Assembly: GCA_030549905.1 (NCBI GenBank)
Contig: JAUQQK010000003.1
Span: forward strand, 58,401-122,400
DNA length: 64,000 nucleotides
Reading direction: 5' to 3'
Origin: Aquificota bacterium
Lineage (GTDB): Bacteria > Aquificota > Aquificia > Aquificales > Aquificaceae
Below are positions 8,469 to 17,505 of this stretch, piece by piece. Both the position numbers and the translations under genes were made by a program. Under the pieces are notes generated by a model. It was given only the letters and a program-made list of their open reading frames with translations. It ran no database searches and was not told where the DNA came from. Position 1 is the stretch's first letter; every line of letters starts with the position of its first letter.

Positions 8469-9878
8469 ATGTTAGAGGTGCTCTTACAAAAGGAAAAACT
8501 TTCAAACAAAGAAAAATTAGCACACTTTAGAAGCCTTCTGAGGTCTGAGATGGAAGTGTTGAACGAATACTGTTCTTTTGAGGGTGTAAAGGGTCGCTAT
8601 GCGGTTGAGCTGTGCCATCTTCATAACATAAAGAAGGTTAATATAGCCCGCCTTCTGGGAATAATTGAATTTTACGACCCTGACTTTATAAGGGTGCTGG
8701 CTTTAACAGACCCAAGGGTCAGAAAGTTCATAGGCTACTACTTTGAATTTCTAAAAAACAACCCTTACGGCTACGAAGCCCTTGAACCCCAGAACCTGTT
8801 TGGCAACTGGGACTACATAAAGTATAAGCTTAAGGTCTTTTTCCCGGAGTTAAGCCTTGATGAAATTGACAGGTTTAAGTTTAAAAGAAGAGAATTTATA
8901 AAGTATGTCAAGGATAGGCTTGGAGAAAGTGAAGAGGTTATAGAGTCAAAACTCAATAAAGCCACGTGGTATGAAACGGTACCATACTTAGAGCTGGAAG
9001 AGGAGCTATCTAAAGAGTGGCATCCAGAGCCTGTTATGACGGAGGAGGACTGGAAGTTTATAAAGAGATACATGAGGGGCAGGAAAAACGTGGTCATACT
9101 GCAGGATGGAAAGGAAAAGCTCGTGTATGTGGAAGTGGATATCCCAGAAGAGGAGCTTGATAAGTATAAAAAGGACAGGGAAGGGCTTAAAAGGCTACTT
9201 ATGCAAAGATACAACCTGCCGGAAGAAGGTGCGGAACAGATACTGAGGAAGGCTGGATGGGAATCTGAAACCTACCACATAATACCACCCATTCACACGG
9301 ATGTGGTTGTGGATTATGGTGAGCTTGAAAGAGAAAGGGAAGAGGTTCTTAAGGAAGAAGAAAGGGTCAACTATCAGGAGCTTTCAAACTTCATAAGATA
9401 CCTTGGAGGGCTTGAGCTCGAGGAGCTTAACTATATGGAGCTTATAAATGAAAAGGTTGAGCCAGAAGTGCAGGAAATGCTTGAAAGAATCATAATGACC
9501 CAGAGGAGGATACTTGGCAAGCTCTTTGGCATTTTCTACACGGTTGACCCTGTTATGGCGGAAGCCATACTTACCATAAAGCCTGAAAGGCTTGAGTTTT
9601 TAAAATCTCTTGCAGTTAAGGAAACGGTAAGGAATAAGGAGTTTAACCTCTACTCAAACCTTGCTGCGTGGAATATAGTAAAGGACAGGATAGTATCTCG
9701 TTTTCCAGAGGTCAGCCATGAGGAAATAGAAGAGTTTAAGGGAAGGAGGGCTGAGTTTGTGGAATACCTAACAAAGAAGACAGGAAGGTCAAAGGAAGGT
9801 GTGGATAAAGCCCTTGAAGAATGCGGATGGACAAGGACGGAGGAGATACCTCCCTTCCTGAGGCAGATAGGTCCATAA
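8469..9878 (+). CDS. Unrecognised modular protein with duplicated domain
   Basis: 469 aa, no signal peptide, mostly helical and charged. I do not recognise the whole protein. Residues 61-167 and 351-454 are copies of one module: [RK]LxGI...DP near the start, and a W..(I/V)K..(L/I)..FPE(L/V)S.(D/E)EI..FK.(R)R.EF(I/V).Y(L/V)..(K/R)(T/L)G.S.E.(V)...L....W unit at the end. The end unit resembles a CsbD-like helical repeat. A third, shorter copy (about 227-264) sits between them. GGAGG lies 7 bases before ATG 8469. It stands alone in front of apgM. Confidence 0.7.
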   Translation: MLEVLLQKEKLSNKEKLAHFRSLLRSEMEVLNEYCSFEGVKGRYAVELCHLHNIKKVNIARLLGIIEFYDPDFIRVLALTDPRVRKFIGYYFEFLKNNPYGYEALEPQNLFGNWDYIKYKLKVFFPELSLDEIDRFKFKRREFIKYVKDRLGESEEVIESKLNKATWYETVPYLELEEELSKEWHPEPVMTEEDWKFIKRYMRGRKNVVILQDGKEKLVYVEVDIPEEELDKYKKDREGLKRLLMQRYNLPEEGAEQILRKAGWESETYHIIPPIHTDVVVDYGELEREREEVLKEEERVNYQELSNFIRYLGGLELEELNYMELINEKVEPEVQEMLERIIMTQRRILGKLFGIFYTVDPVMAEAILTIKPERLEFLKSLAVKETVRNKEFNLYSNLAAWNIVKDRIVSRFPEVSHEEIEEFKGRRAEFVEYLTKKTGRSKEGVDKALEECGWTRTEEIPPFLRQIGP

Positions 9879-9895
9879 GCTGGTAGAATTTTTAT

Positions 9896-11113
9896 ATGCT
9901 TGAAGGTCTTGTGCTAAGGAACAATACTAAGCTTCTCCTTATAGTGCTTGATGGGCTTGGCGGCCTTCCAGTAAAGGGGGGCAAAACGGAGCTGGAACTG
10001 GCAAGCACTCCAAACCTTGACAGCCTCGCAAAAAAGTCAGCTTTAGGGCTTCACATACCTGTGGATTTTGGCATAACTCCAGGGAGCGGTCCTGGACACC
10101 TTGGTATATTCGGTTATGACCCTGTTAAATACCAGATAGGCAGGGGCATACTAGAAGCCTTAGGTCTCGGTCTTGAGGTGAAGGAAACGGACATAACGGT
10201 GAGGGGAAACTACGCCACAGCGGAACGCGTGAAGGGAAGGCTTATAATCAAGGACAGGAGGGCTGGAAGGATTCCCACGGAAGAAAACAGGAGGATAACA
10301 CAAAAGCTGTCTGAAGCTATAAAAGAAATTGATGGTGTAAAGATAGAAGTAGCACCGGGTATGGAACACAGGGTAGCGGTTCTTTTAAGGTTTCCCTACG
10401 AGCTTCCTGAGGGTAGCGACAGAATAAGGGATACGGACCCTCAAAGGGAGGGGCTTGAGCCTATAGAGCCTGCTGGTGAAAACGAAAGCTCTGAAAGGGT
10501 GGCAAAGGTAGTGAGGGAGTTTTTAAGAAGGGTTGAGGAAGTTTTGAAAGATGAGCCAAAGGCGAACTATCTTCTTCTCAGAGGCTTTTCACAAAAGCCA
10601 AAGATGGAGAGCTTTGAGGAAAGGTTTGGACTGAAAGCCTGCGCCATAGCGGTTTATCCCATGTACAGGGGGCTTGCAAGCCTTGTGGGTATGGAGGTAA
10701 TTGAGCCAGAGGGTCCAGGCATTCAGGAAGAGATAAACACCCTTAAGAAGCTCTGGCATGAGTATGACTTTTTCTTCCTGCACATAAAGAAGACAGACTC
10801 TTACGGAGAGGACGGAAATTATGAAGGTAAAATAAAGGTCATTGAAGAGTTTGACAGCATGCTTCCACAAATCCTTGAGCTGAAGCCAGATGTGCTGGTA
10901 ATAACAGGAGACCATTCAACGCCTTCTGTACTGAGGGGACATTCATGGCATCCTGTTCCTGTTCTGCTTTACTCTTCTTACGTGCTCGGTGGCACTTCTG
11001 AGAGGTTTGTGGAAAGGGAATGCCTGAAGGGTGAGCTTGGCATGTTCCCTTCTGTAAAGCTCATAAACCTTATGCTGGCACACTCTCTAAGACTTGCCAA
11101 GTATGGAGCTTAA
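9896..11113 (+). CDS. apgM: 2,3-bisphosphoglycerate-independent phosphoglycerate mutase, archaeal type
   Basis: 405 aa, alkaline-phosphatase superfamily. It converts 3- to 2-phosphoglycerate. LIVLDGLGG (metal aspartate about residue 19), the GSGPGHLGIFGYDP motif with the catalytic serine, HIKKTDSYGEDGN and ITGDHSTP metal ligands are all present. There is no clear Shine-Dalgarno before ATG 9896; a TAGAAT box ends 6 bases upstream, which suggests a leaderless start. Confidence 0.93.
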   Translation: MLEGLVLRNNTKLLLIVLDGLGGLPVKGGKTELELASTPNLDSLAKKSALGLHIPVDFGITPGSGPGHLGIFGYDPVKYQIGRGILEALGLGLEVKETDITVRGNYATAERVKGRLIIKDRRAGRIPTEENRRITQKLSEAIKEIDGVKIEVAPGMEHRVAVLLRFPYELPEGSDRIRDTDPQREGLEPIEPAGENESSERVAKVVREFLRRVEEVLKDEPKANYLLLRGFSQKPKMESFEERFGLKACAIAVYPMYRGLASLVGMEVIEPEGPGIQEEINTLKKLWHEYDFFFLHIKKTDSYGEDGNYEGKIKVIEEFDSMLPQILELKPDVLVITGDHSTPSVLRGHSWHPVPVLLYSSYVLGGTSERFVERECLKGELGMFPSVKLINLMLAHSLRLAKYGA

Positions 11114-11133
11114 AGATAGATTTTTAAAGTGCT

Positions 11134-12210
11134 ATGAACATACAGTATGAAATTTACGATAAAGTATTGGAAGGTGAAAGGCTTAGCCCTGAAGAAGCCC
11201 TTCTGCTTTTTGAAGAGGACCTTACTACCCTGGGCTTTCTTGCAAACGAGGTAAGAAAAAGGCTCCATCCTGAAAGCATAGCCACCTTTGTAATAGACAG
11301 GAATGTCAACTACACCAATGTGTGCGTGGCTGGTTGTAAGTTCTGCGCCTTTCAGAGAAAAGTGGGCTCTCCAGAGGGCTACGTGCTAAACAAGGAAGAA
11401 GTTTTAAAAAAGGTGCAGGAGCTTGTGGAATGGGGAGGAACAACCCTTCTCATGCAGGGTGGGCTAAATCCAGACCTGCCTCTTAAATATTACGAGGAGC
11501 TTCTTTCCACCATAAAGGCTCACTTTCCTCAGGTGCAGGTGCATTCCTTCTCCGCACCTGAGATAGTCTATCTTGCAAGAATAGAAAGGTTAAGCATAAA
11601 AGAGGTGTTAAAAAGGCTCAAGCTGGCAGGTCTTGATTCTCTTCCCGGAGGTGGTGCTGAGATACTGTCAAAGGAAGTGAGGAGTTTTCTTAGCCCAGGG
11701 AAATGCACGGTAGAAGAGTGGGAAGAGGTGCACAGAAGCGCCCATGAGCTTGGCATGACATCCACAGCCACCATGATGTTCGGACATGTGGAAAAACCAC
11801 ATCACATAGTGGAGCATTTAGACAGGATAAGACGAATTCAGGAGGAAACGGGTGGCTTTACCGCCTTCATACCATGGACCTTTAAAAAGGGGAAAACTCA
11901 GTTAGATACTCTGGAAGAAGCTCCGTCCACCTATTACCTTAAGGTGCTTGCCATCTCAAGGCTCTATCTTGATAATTTTAAAAACCTTCAAAGCTCTCAT
12001 GTGACACAAACAATGAGCGTGGGGACAGTAGGTCTTCACTTTGGTGCCAACGACCTTGGCTCTGTAATGATAGAGGAAAACGTGATATCTTCCACTACCT
12101 ATAAGGTCAGCATTCCAAGGGTGGAGGATATGGTGGAGGCTATAAAGTCCGCCGGCTTTGTGCCGGCACAGAGAGACACCTACTACAGGATAATTAAGGT
12201 CTTTAACTGA
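11134..12210 (+). CDS. mqnC: Cyclic dehypoxanthine futalosine synthase MqnC (radical SAM)
   Basis: 358 aa. Radical SAM cluster C64-x3-C68-x2-C71 in NYTNVCVAGCKFCAFQR, then the MqnC-specific LPGGGAEIL, TATMMFGHVE, TGGFTAFIPW and GANDLGSVMIEENV. It cyclises dehypoxanthine futalosine in the futalosine route to menaquinone, consistent with the methylated menaquinone-type quinones of Aquificaceae. It follows apgM by 20 bases. Confidence 0.92.
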   Translation: MNIQYEIYDKVLEGERLSPEEALLLFEEDLTTLGFLANEVRKRLHPESIATFVIDRNVNYTNVCVAGCKFCAFQRKVGSPEGYVLNKEEVLKKVQELVEWGGTTLLMQGGLNPDLPLKYYEELLSTIKAHFPQVQVHSFSAPEIVYLARIERLSIKEVLKRLKLAGLDSLPGGGAEILSKEVRSFLSPGKCTVEEWEEVHRSAHELGMTSTATMMFGHVEKPHHIVEHLDRIRRIQEETGGFTAFIPWTFKKGKTQLDTLEEAPSTYYLKVLAISRLYLDNFKNLQSSHVTQTMSVGTVGLHFGANDLGSVMIEENVISSTTYKVSIPRVEDMVEAIKSAGFVPAQRDTYYRIIKVFN

Positions 12211-12222
12211 TATAATTTCCTT

Positions 12223-13749
12223 ATGTTTTGCAGGATAAAAAGCGGAGGAGTGTGGGGTATAGAGGGCTTTGAGGTAGATGTGGAGGTGGATATATCGCCT
12301 GGTCTTCCCCAGTTCAACATAGTGGGTCTTCCTGACAAGGCTATAAACGAGGCAAAGGACAGAGTAAGGTCTGCCCTGAAAAACTTAGGCTTTCAGATGC
12401 CCGCAAGGAGGATAACGGTAAATCTGTCTCCTTCTCATGTGAAAAAGCAGGGAACCCTCTACGACCTGCCTATAGCCATAGGAATAATAAAGCTCTCCAC
12501 GGATATGGAGTTTGCACAGGATTTTGTGCTTTTGGGAGAGCTGTCTCTTGATGGAAAGTTAAAACCGGTTAAGGGTGTCCTGCCAATAGTCCTTTCACTT
12601 AAGGAGCTTGGATACAGGAGGTTTATACTACCAAAGGGAAATGCAAGGGAAGGGGCTGTGGTACAGGAGGTGGAGGTATATGGCTTTGAAGAGCTGTCAG
12701 AGGTTATAGAGTTTCTGAGGGGTGAAACAGGTAAAGAGCCTGAAAGGGTAGAGCTTGATTCTTTGCTTGAAGAAGCTCTGAACTTTGAGGAGGACCTCCG
12801 AGATGTATACGGACAGCATCAGGCAAAGAGGGCTTTGGAAATAAGCGCCGCAGGCATGCACCATATGGCTTTAATTGGTCCTCCCGGTGCTGGCAAAAGC
12901 ATGTTAGCCAAAAGGCTTATAACCATAATGCCACCCGTAGATTTTGAAGAAGCCATAGAGATAACCAGAATATACAGCGTTTCCGGTCTTTTAGATGAAA
13001 AAAGACCTCTGGTGGTAAAAAGGCCCTTCAGAAGCCCTCACTACTCTGCCTCCGATGTGAGCCTTATAGGCGGTGGAAGCGTGCCACAGCCCGGAGAGAT
13101 ATCCTTAGCCCACAGGGGTGTCCTTTTTCTTGATGAGTTTCCCGAGTTTAGCAGGAAAGCCATAGAAGCCCTCAGACAGCCCTTAGAGGACGGTAAGGCA
13201 AGCGTGTCAAGGGTAGGTGGCAGGATAACTTTCCCGGCAGAGTTTCTTCTTGTGGTTGCCATGAACCCATGCCCCTGTGGAAACTACGGAAACCCCTACA
13301 AAGCCTGCGTATGCACCCCAGTGCAGATTAAAAACTATTACAACCGCATATCTGGTCCCATACTGGACAGGATTGACATAAAGGTATGGGTAAACCCGGT
13401 GGAGAAGAGCGAGCTCATTCAGATGAAGGAAGGAGAGAGTTCAGAAAGTGTCAGGGAAAGGGTTATGCGGGCTGTCATGGTTCAGAGAGATAGATTTAAA
13501 AACAGTAGGACAAAATATAACTCAAGGATGACGAACGAGGAGGTTAAACGCTTCTGCCCGCTTACAGAAGAAGCCAGAAGGCTCCTGAATAGTGCAATGG
13601 ATAGGCTAAACCTTACAGGCAGGGGCTACATAAAGGTCTTAAAGCTTGCAAGGACAATAGCGGACTTAGAAGGTGAGGAAAAGATAGGCTCTGCACACAT
13701 AGCGGAAGCTATACAGCTAAGAATGGAAGAGGGTGTGAGCCACCTGTGA
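12223..13749 (+). CDS. YifB/ComM-family Mg-chelatase-like AAA+ ATPase
   Basis: 508 aa. An N-terminal ChlI-like domain (residues 1-165, GLPQFNIVGLPDKAINEAKDRV) precedes an AAA+ core with Walker A GPPGAGKSM at 219-227 and Walker B GVLFLDEF. A C-terminal helical Mg-chelatase domain ends the protein. In other bacteria ComM is a helicase promoting branch migration in natural transformation. Twelve bases separate it from mqnC. Its stop lies at the edge of the 13.75-14.05 kb repeat cluster. Confidence 0.9.
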   Translation: MFCRIKSGGVWGIEGFEVDVEVDISPGLPQFNIVGLPDKAINEAKDRVRSALKNLGFQMPARRITVNLSPSHVKKQGTLYDLPIAIGIIKLSTDMEFAQDFVLLGELSLDGKLKPVKGVLPIVLSLKELGYRRFILPKGNAREGAVVQEVEVYGFEELSEVIEFLRGETGKEPERVELDSLLEEALNFEEDLRDVYGQHQAKRALEISAAGMHHMALIGPPGAGKSMLAKRLITIMPPVDFEEAIEITRIYSVSGLLDEKRPLVVKRPFRSPHYSASDVSLIGGGSVPQPGEISLAHRGVLFLDEFPEFSRKAIEALRQPLEDGKASVSRVGGRITFPAEFLLVVAMNPCPCGNYGNPYKACVCTPVQIKNYYNRISGPILDRIDIKVWVNPVEKSELIQMKEGESSESVRERVMRAVMVQRDRFKNSRTKYNSRMTNEEVKRFCPLTEEARRLLNSAMDRLNLTGRGYIKVLKLARTIADLEGEEKIGSAHIAEAIQLRMEEGVSHL

Positions 13750-14050
13750 AATTCCGGAGTGGGGTGTGAAATTCGTGTGGAATTCGGAAAAACTCTGAGC
13801 CTTGTGTATCAAGGCTTTTACGAATTTAAACCTTGTAGATGTGAAATTCTAAGCCCCCTATTATTATTATTTACTATACCCTTAGACTCTAAGGGGTAAA
13901 TAATAAAAATAATAGGCATAGGGTGTGAAATTCCACATGTTCTAAACCTTGTCTTTCAAGGCTTTGAAAAGGGGGTGTGAAATTCCCTGTGGAATTCGTG
14001 AAGGCTCTGAGCCTTGTTTTTCAAGGCTTTGCTGAGGGGGTGTGAAATTC
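13745..14050. repeat. Cluster of six TGTGAAATTC boxes with interspersed hairpins
   Basis: This stretch of about 300 bases between convergent yifB-like and bioB holds no gene. TGTGAAATTC occurs at 13745, 13765, 13840, 13924, 13976 and 14041, usually preceded by 2-5 G. A second box, GCCTTG-Nx-CAAGGC, forms hairpins at about 13799-13815, 13947-13962 and 14010-14027. TGTGGAATTC recurs at 13776 and 13988. Units are 52-84 bases and degenerate, so it is not a CRISPR array. It could act as a bidirectional terminator, encode an RNA, or be a repetitive family. Confidence 0.85.
13857..13916. repeat. 60-base near-perfect inverted repeat
   Basis: CCTATTATT pairs with AATAATAGG, ATTATTTAC with GTAAATAAT and CCCTTAG with CTAAGGG around loop ACT; only small bulges interrupt 25 paired positions. 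It sits in place of the usual hairpin in one unit of the surrounding repeat cluster. Confidence 0.8.
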
Positions 14051-14056
14051 TGTGAG

Positions 14057-15067
14057 CTACTTTTCCACAACCTCCTCGCTCATCAGCCTTTCGTAGCCCA
14101 GGTCAGACAGAAGCTGGTAGTCCTTCCTTATATCCCTCCCAGCCCTTGTGAGGTATCCACCCACCATCATGGCGTTTGTCATCAAAACCGCCATGCCGTG
14201 AAAGTCTCTGAGGTTTTGCTCCCTTCCACCGCAAAGCCTTAGCTCCGCCTTTGGGTTTGTGAACCTGAACATGGCTATTATCTTCAGAGCTTCCAGTGGC
14301 TTTACACCGGGAGCTTTCTCTAAGGGTGTGCCTTCTATGGGCATGAGAAAGTTCAGAGGTATAGAGTCCACCTCTAACTCTCTGTAAGTGAGGGCAAGGT
14401 CAACCCTGTCTTCATTGCTCTCACCCATGCCGAATATACCACCACAGCATGTGGAAAGACCAACCTCTTTTATCCTCCTTATGGTTTCATACCTTTCCCG
14501 CCAGCTATGAGTGCTTACTATGTTTGGGAAAAAGTTTTCCGAAGCTTCAAGGTTATGGTTTATCCTCTTTACACCAGCCTGCTTAAGCCTTTTTAAAGAT
14601 TCTTCATCAAGGGTGCCGGCAGACACGCATACATTTATAGGTAGCCCTTCTCTCTTTATTTCATGAATTGCATCGCATATCTTTTCTACTTCTTCCTCAG
14701 TAGCCCTTCTACCGCTAAGAACCACGCAATATCTGTTTGCTCCAAACTCCACACCTCTATATGCACCCTCTAATATTTCGTCCTTTGGCACTAAGGGATA
14801 TATATTTATGGGTGTGTTGTAAAACTTAGACTGGGCGCAGAATTTACAGTCTTCGGAGCATGCTCCGCTTTTGGCATTTATTATGGAACAGAACTCTATC
14901 CTGTCTGGAGGATGAAAGTGGTTTTTCACCTTCTGAGCAAGATAGACCATAAGGGCTATGTATTCATCGGGCACCTCTAAGAGCTTCAGGGCTGTTTCTC
15001 TATCTATTGGTTCATACCTTATAGCCTTCTCATACACATCAAAAAGAAAGCTCTCTATCCTGTCCAT
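14057..15067 (-). CDS. bioB: Biotin synthase
   Basis: 336 aa radical SAM enzyme that inserts sulfur into dethiobiotin. It has the SAM cluster C70-x3-C74-x2-C77 (SGACSEDCKFCAQS), YCVVLSGRR, HNLEAS with TCCGGIFGMGE (second cluster cysteines), and RLCGGREQNLRD near the C-terminus. AGGAGG precedes ATG 15067. It is transcribed after the small 70-aa gene. Confidence 0.96.
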   Translation of the reverse strand: MDRIESFLFDVYEKAIRYEPIDRETALKLLEVPDEYIALMVYLAQKVKNHFHPPDRIEFCSIINAKSGACSEDCKFCAQSKFYNTPINIYPLVPKDEILEGAYRGVEFGANRYCVVLSGRRATEEEVEKICDAIHEIKREGLPINVCVSAGTLDEESLKRLKQAGVKRINHNLEASENFFPNIVSTHSWRERYETIRRIKEVGLSTCCGGIFGMGESNEDRVDLALTYRELEVDSIPLNFLMPIEGTPLEKAPGVKPLEALKIIAMFRFTNPKAELRLCGGREQNLRDFHGMAVLMTNAMMVGGYLTRAGRDIRKDYQLLSDLGYERLMSEEVVEK

Positions 15068-15094
15068 GCTTGCCTCCTGTTAGAAAAGTCCAAA

Positions 15095-15307
15095 TTAAAT
15101 ATATATCTCTTGAGTTAATTCTCCATCATAGTTCAATCTATCAAGTATGGCTTTGGCTCTCAATGTATTTAAAGGTATTTCATATATTTCCTTGCCTGTA
15201 TGTATCTTTATCATATCCCCGTATAGCTCCAGTTTTTCTGGAGCCTGCCCGCTTTTATGTAAAAGTATGTTTTTTCTCCTAAGCTCCTCCTTGTCAAAGA
15301 CCCTCAT
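15095..15307 (-). CDS. Hypothetical small protein (70 aa)
   Basis: I do not recognise it. A charged 70-aa protein with alternating strand-like segments (KLELYGDMIKIHTGKEIYEIPL) and a helical end. It lies 27 bases before bioB on the same strand, so is probably co-transcribed. An AGGAAG lies almost against the start. Divergent from the 116-aa gene. Confidence 0.5.
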   Translation of the reverse strand: MRVFDKEELRRKNILLHKSGQAPEKLELYGDMIKIHTGKEIYEIPLNTLRAKAILDRLNYDGELTQEIYI

Positions 15308-15356
15308 ACTTCCTATGTTATTCCTGAAGTCTTTATTTCCATGAGGTGTTTCTGCG

Positions 15357-15707
15357 ATGAGGGTCAGGTTTAGAATAGCGGTTTATAGCGGTGATGGAAA
15401 AAGACTTTCAAGGCAGGACCTTATAGGTTATAAGGATAGCCTCAGGATTGGTATAAGATACGTGATTGAGTTCAAATACCTTGAGGCTACAAAGTGGCTT
15501 TTGCTGGCTGAAGATGCTCAGGAAAAGTATCTTCTTTTGGCTCTTCTAAATTATGCCCTTGGTCAGGACCAGCAGGCTAAGGAGTTTTTTGAAGAAGCTA
15601 AGAGGTTTGAAAGGGCTACAGATTACAGATTTTTAATAGAGAAGCCTGAAGAGGGTAAAAGAGTCCTTATTGAAAAGCCAGAAGCCTCTTTGCTTGATTT
15701 TCTATAA
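15357..15707 (+). CDS. Hypothetical helical protein (116 aa)
   Basis: Not recognised. A short basic N-terminus is followed by two or three amphipathic helices (about residues 36-86) of TPR-like character, then a flexible, charged tail ending in ASLLDFL. GAGGTG lies 8 bases before ATG 15357. Its last 41 bases overlap the convergent VWA gene. The terminal hydrophobic peptide on a flexible linker is the type of tail by which encapsulin cargo is recruited, but it does not match known targeting peptides, so any cargo role is speculation. Confidence 0.6.
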   Translation: MRVRFRIAVYSGDGKRLSRQDLIGYKDSLRIGIRYVIEFKYLEATKWLLLAEDAQEKYLLLALLNYALGQDQQAKEFFEEAKRFERATDYRFLIEKPEEGKRVLIEKPEASLLDFL

Positions 15708-17505
15708 CCCTCGTGAAGGCGTGAGGCAGGTCCTTTATATGCTTTATACTTATTCCCGTTCCTTCAAAGTAATACTCCGCATAGTTTTTCTCTCCAACAC
15801 CAACGCCCACTACGGGATGTTTTAGCCTTATGGAGTTTATCAGATTCTTTAGCTCCTGACCCCTGAGACCCCTTGTAGGCTCACCATCTGAAAAGACCAC
15901 CATACACCCTCTCAAGCCTCTTTTAAGGCAAAAGACCTCAAGGTCTTCCTCAGCAAAAAGAAGAGCCTTTTCCAGGTTTGTGCCACCTCCAAGCATGTTA
16001 AATAGCTCCACTACCTTCCACTTTACAAGGCTGTAGTCTTCCTCAAAAGCCTTTAGCCTGAAGACCCTGTCGCTGAACACATCTATGGAAAAGGGCATAC
16101 GCATACTTTCTATCACTTCTGAGAACAAAAGCAATGCCCTTATGGCGTTTTCCACCTTTTCTTCCTTCTTCATGGAGGAGGATATATCTATGAGCAGTTT
16201 AAAGGCAAGCTCCTTTCTTACTTCCTCTTCCCTCCTCTTGTATATCTTTCCCCTTCCAAGTGGCACTTCCACGCTCAGGCTTTTGTGGTCAAGCCTTTTA
16301 CCAAAGTAGTGCTTTCCACCCCAGCCCTCTTCTTCCTGTGGTAGAAGTCTGTGAAACCTCCTTTTTAAGCTCTCCACATAGGGAAGGATAGTCTTCAGTG
16401 TCTTCCTATAGCTTAAAAACTCTTCCTTGTTTAGTCCATAAGCCTTCTGGTATAGTTTATCCTCTTCTGAACTTTCCCCTTTCCCTCTTGATAGGCTTGT
16501 GCCACCTCCGGAGGAAGCTTCTTCCTCCCATCCTTTTATTATGAAGCTCAAAAACCCCCTGTGTTCTATGTCCGCTTCTAAGGTCTTTGGCAGGAAGTGT
16601 CTGAAAAATTCCACATCTCTTTCTATCAGGTCTATATAAGACATCTGCTTTAAATAATCCCTCATCCAGTCGGGCATAGCCTTCAGGCTACGCAGTATTT
16701 CTTTCCTTTCCACCTCTGGAAGGTCTATAGCCCTTTTGTCCTTGTATTCGTATATAAGTCTTTGCAGGTCTTCTGGTAGTTTTTTAAGGAGGTCTGTCAT
16801 TATCCTTCCCTTATGGGCGTCTTTCCTGACCCTTCCTCTTGCTTCATCAAGGAGGAGGTCTATGTAGTTTAGTTCCTGCGATTCTTCCACCCTCTTTATA
16901 TACTTTCCAAGCAGGTCTTCCATGAGTATATCGTAGGCTTCCCTGTTTTTTGACCTTATGTATTCGTAAAGGCTTCTTTCAAGCTCTGTATTTGTTTCCT
17001 TGTCAAGCCATATCCTCAGAAAGCTAAGAGAAAACTGATGATGAGGGTAGTAGCTCTCTAAGGGCTTTAGCACCTCTTCGTATCTTTCCCTTATGGCATG
17101 TTTTGAAGAGGGGTGGTTTATTATTAATCTTTCGTCTGTTTTTATAGATTCAAGCACAGAGTAGAGAACCACAAAGCAGGTGGGCGGAAAGCCAAAACGG
17201 TAAAACTCTCTCTGACCGAGCCTCCACAGGTAAAGGTCCGTGCTAAGGAGGTATTCTATCTCATGCCTTATTTCTGCGAGGGTTCTGTCTTCTACCTTTC
17301 CAGATAGCTCCGGCACATAGAAGACAACGCCTGCAGGTCTTTTTACCGGCTCTGGCACGTCCTCCACCTCACCCCTCGCCCACATCTCCGTCAAGGGTAA
17401 AAACTTTGGGTCGTAGCCCGCACCCCACCCCTCGTAGCTTGCCTGAACCTCTATATCATACTCTTCTTCAAGAAGCCTTTCTATTACCTTCCACTTTTCC
17501 TTCAC
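15667..17505 (-). CDS. VWA-domain protein (CoxE/NorD-like) coupled to encapsulin
   Basis: 612 aa. The C-terminal 180 residues form a von Willebrand A domain with an intact MIDAS: D440-x-S442-x-S444, a threonine at about 509 in GGGTN, and FSDGEPT with D540. The N-terminal 430 residues are helical and unassigned; RTLAEIRHEIEYL...LWRLGQREFYR..FPPT is the most distinctive part. Such VWA proteins usually partner MoxR-type AAA+ ATPases, but none is nearby. The start overlaps the encapsulin stop by 4 bases, implying translational coupling. Confidence 0.8.
   Translation of the reverse strand: MKEKWKVIERLLEEEYDIEVQASYEGWGAGYDPKFLPLTEMWARGEVEDVPEPVKRPAGVVFYVPELSGKVEDRTLAEIRHEIEYLLSTDLYLWRLGQREFYRFGFPPTCFVVLYSVLESIKTDERLIINHPSSKHAIRERYEEVLKPLESYYPHHQFSLSFLRIWLDKETNTELERSLYEYIRSKNREAYDILMEDLLGKYIKRVEESQELNYIDLLLDEARGRVRKDAHKGRIMTDLLKKLPEDLQRLIYEYKDKRAIDLPEVERKEILRSLKAMPDWMRDYLKQMSYIDLIERDVEFFRHFLPKTLEADIEHRGFLSFIIKGWEEEASSGGGTSLSRGKGESSEEDKLYQKAYGLNKEEFLSYRKTLKTILPYVESLKRRFHRLLPQEEEGWGGKHYFGKRLDHKSLSVEVPLGRGKIYKRREEEVRKELAFKLLIDISSSMKKEEKVENAIRALLLFSEVIESMRMPFSIDVFSDRVFRLKAFEEDYSLVKWKVVELFNMLGGGTNLEKALLFAEEDLEVFCLKRGLRGCMVVFSDGEPTRGLRGQELKNLINSIRLKHPVVGVGVGEKNYAEYYFEGTGISIKHIKDLPHAFTRVIENQAKRLLAFQ

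Noticed and set aside
13745..14050. CRISPR array
   Set aside because: Only 10-15 bases are conserved per unit, unit lengths vary from 20 to 84 bases, and spacers contain conserved hairpins; no cas genes are nearby.
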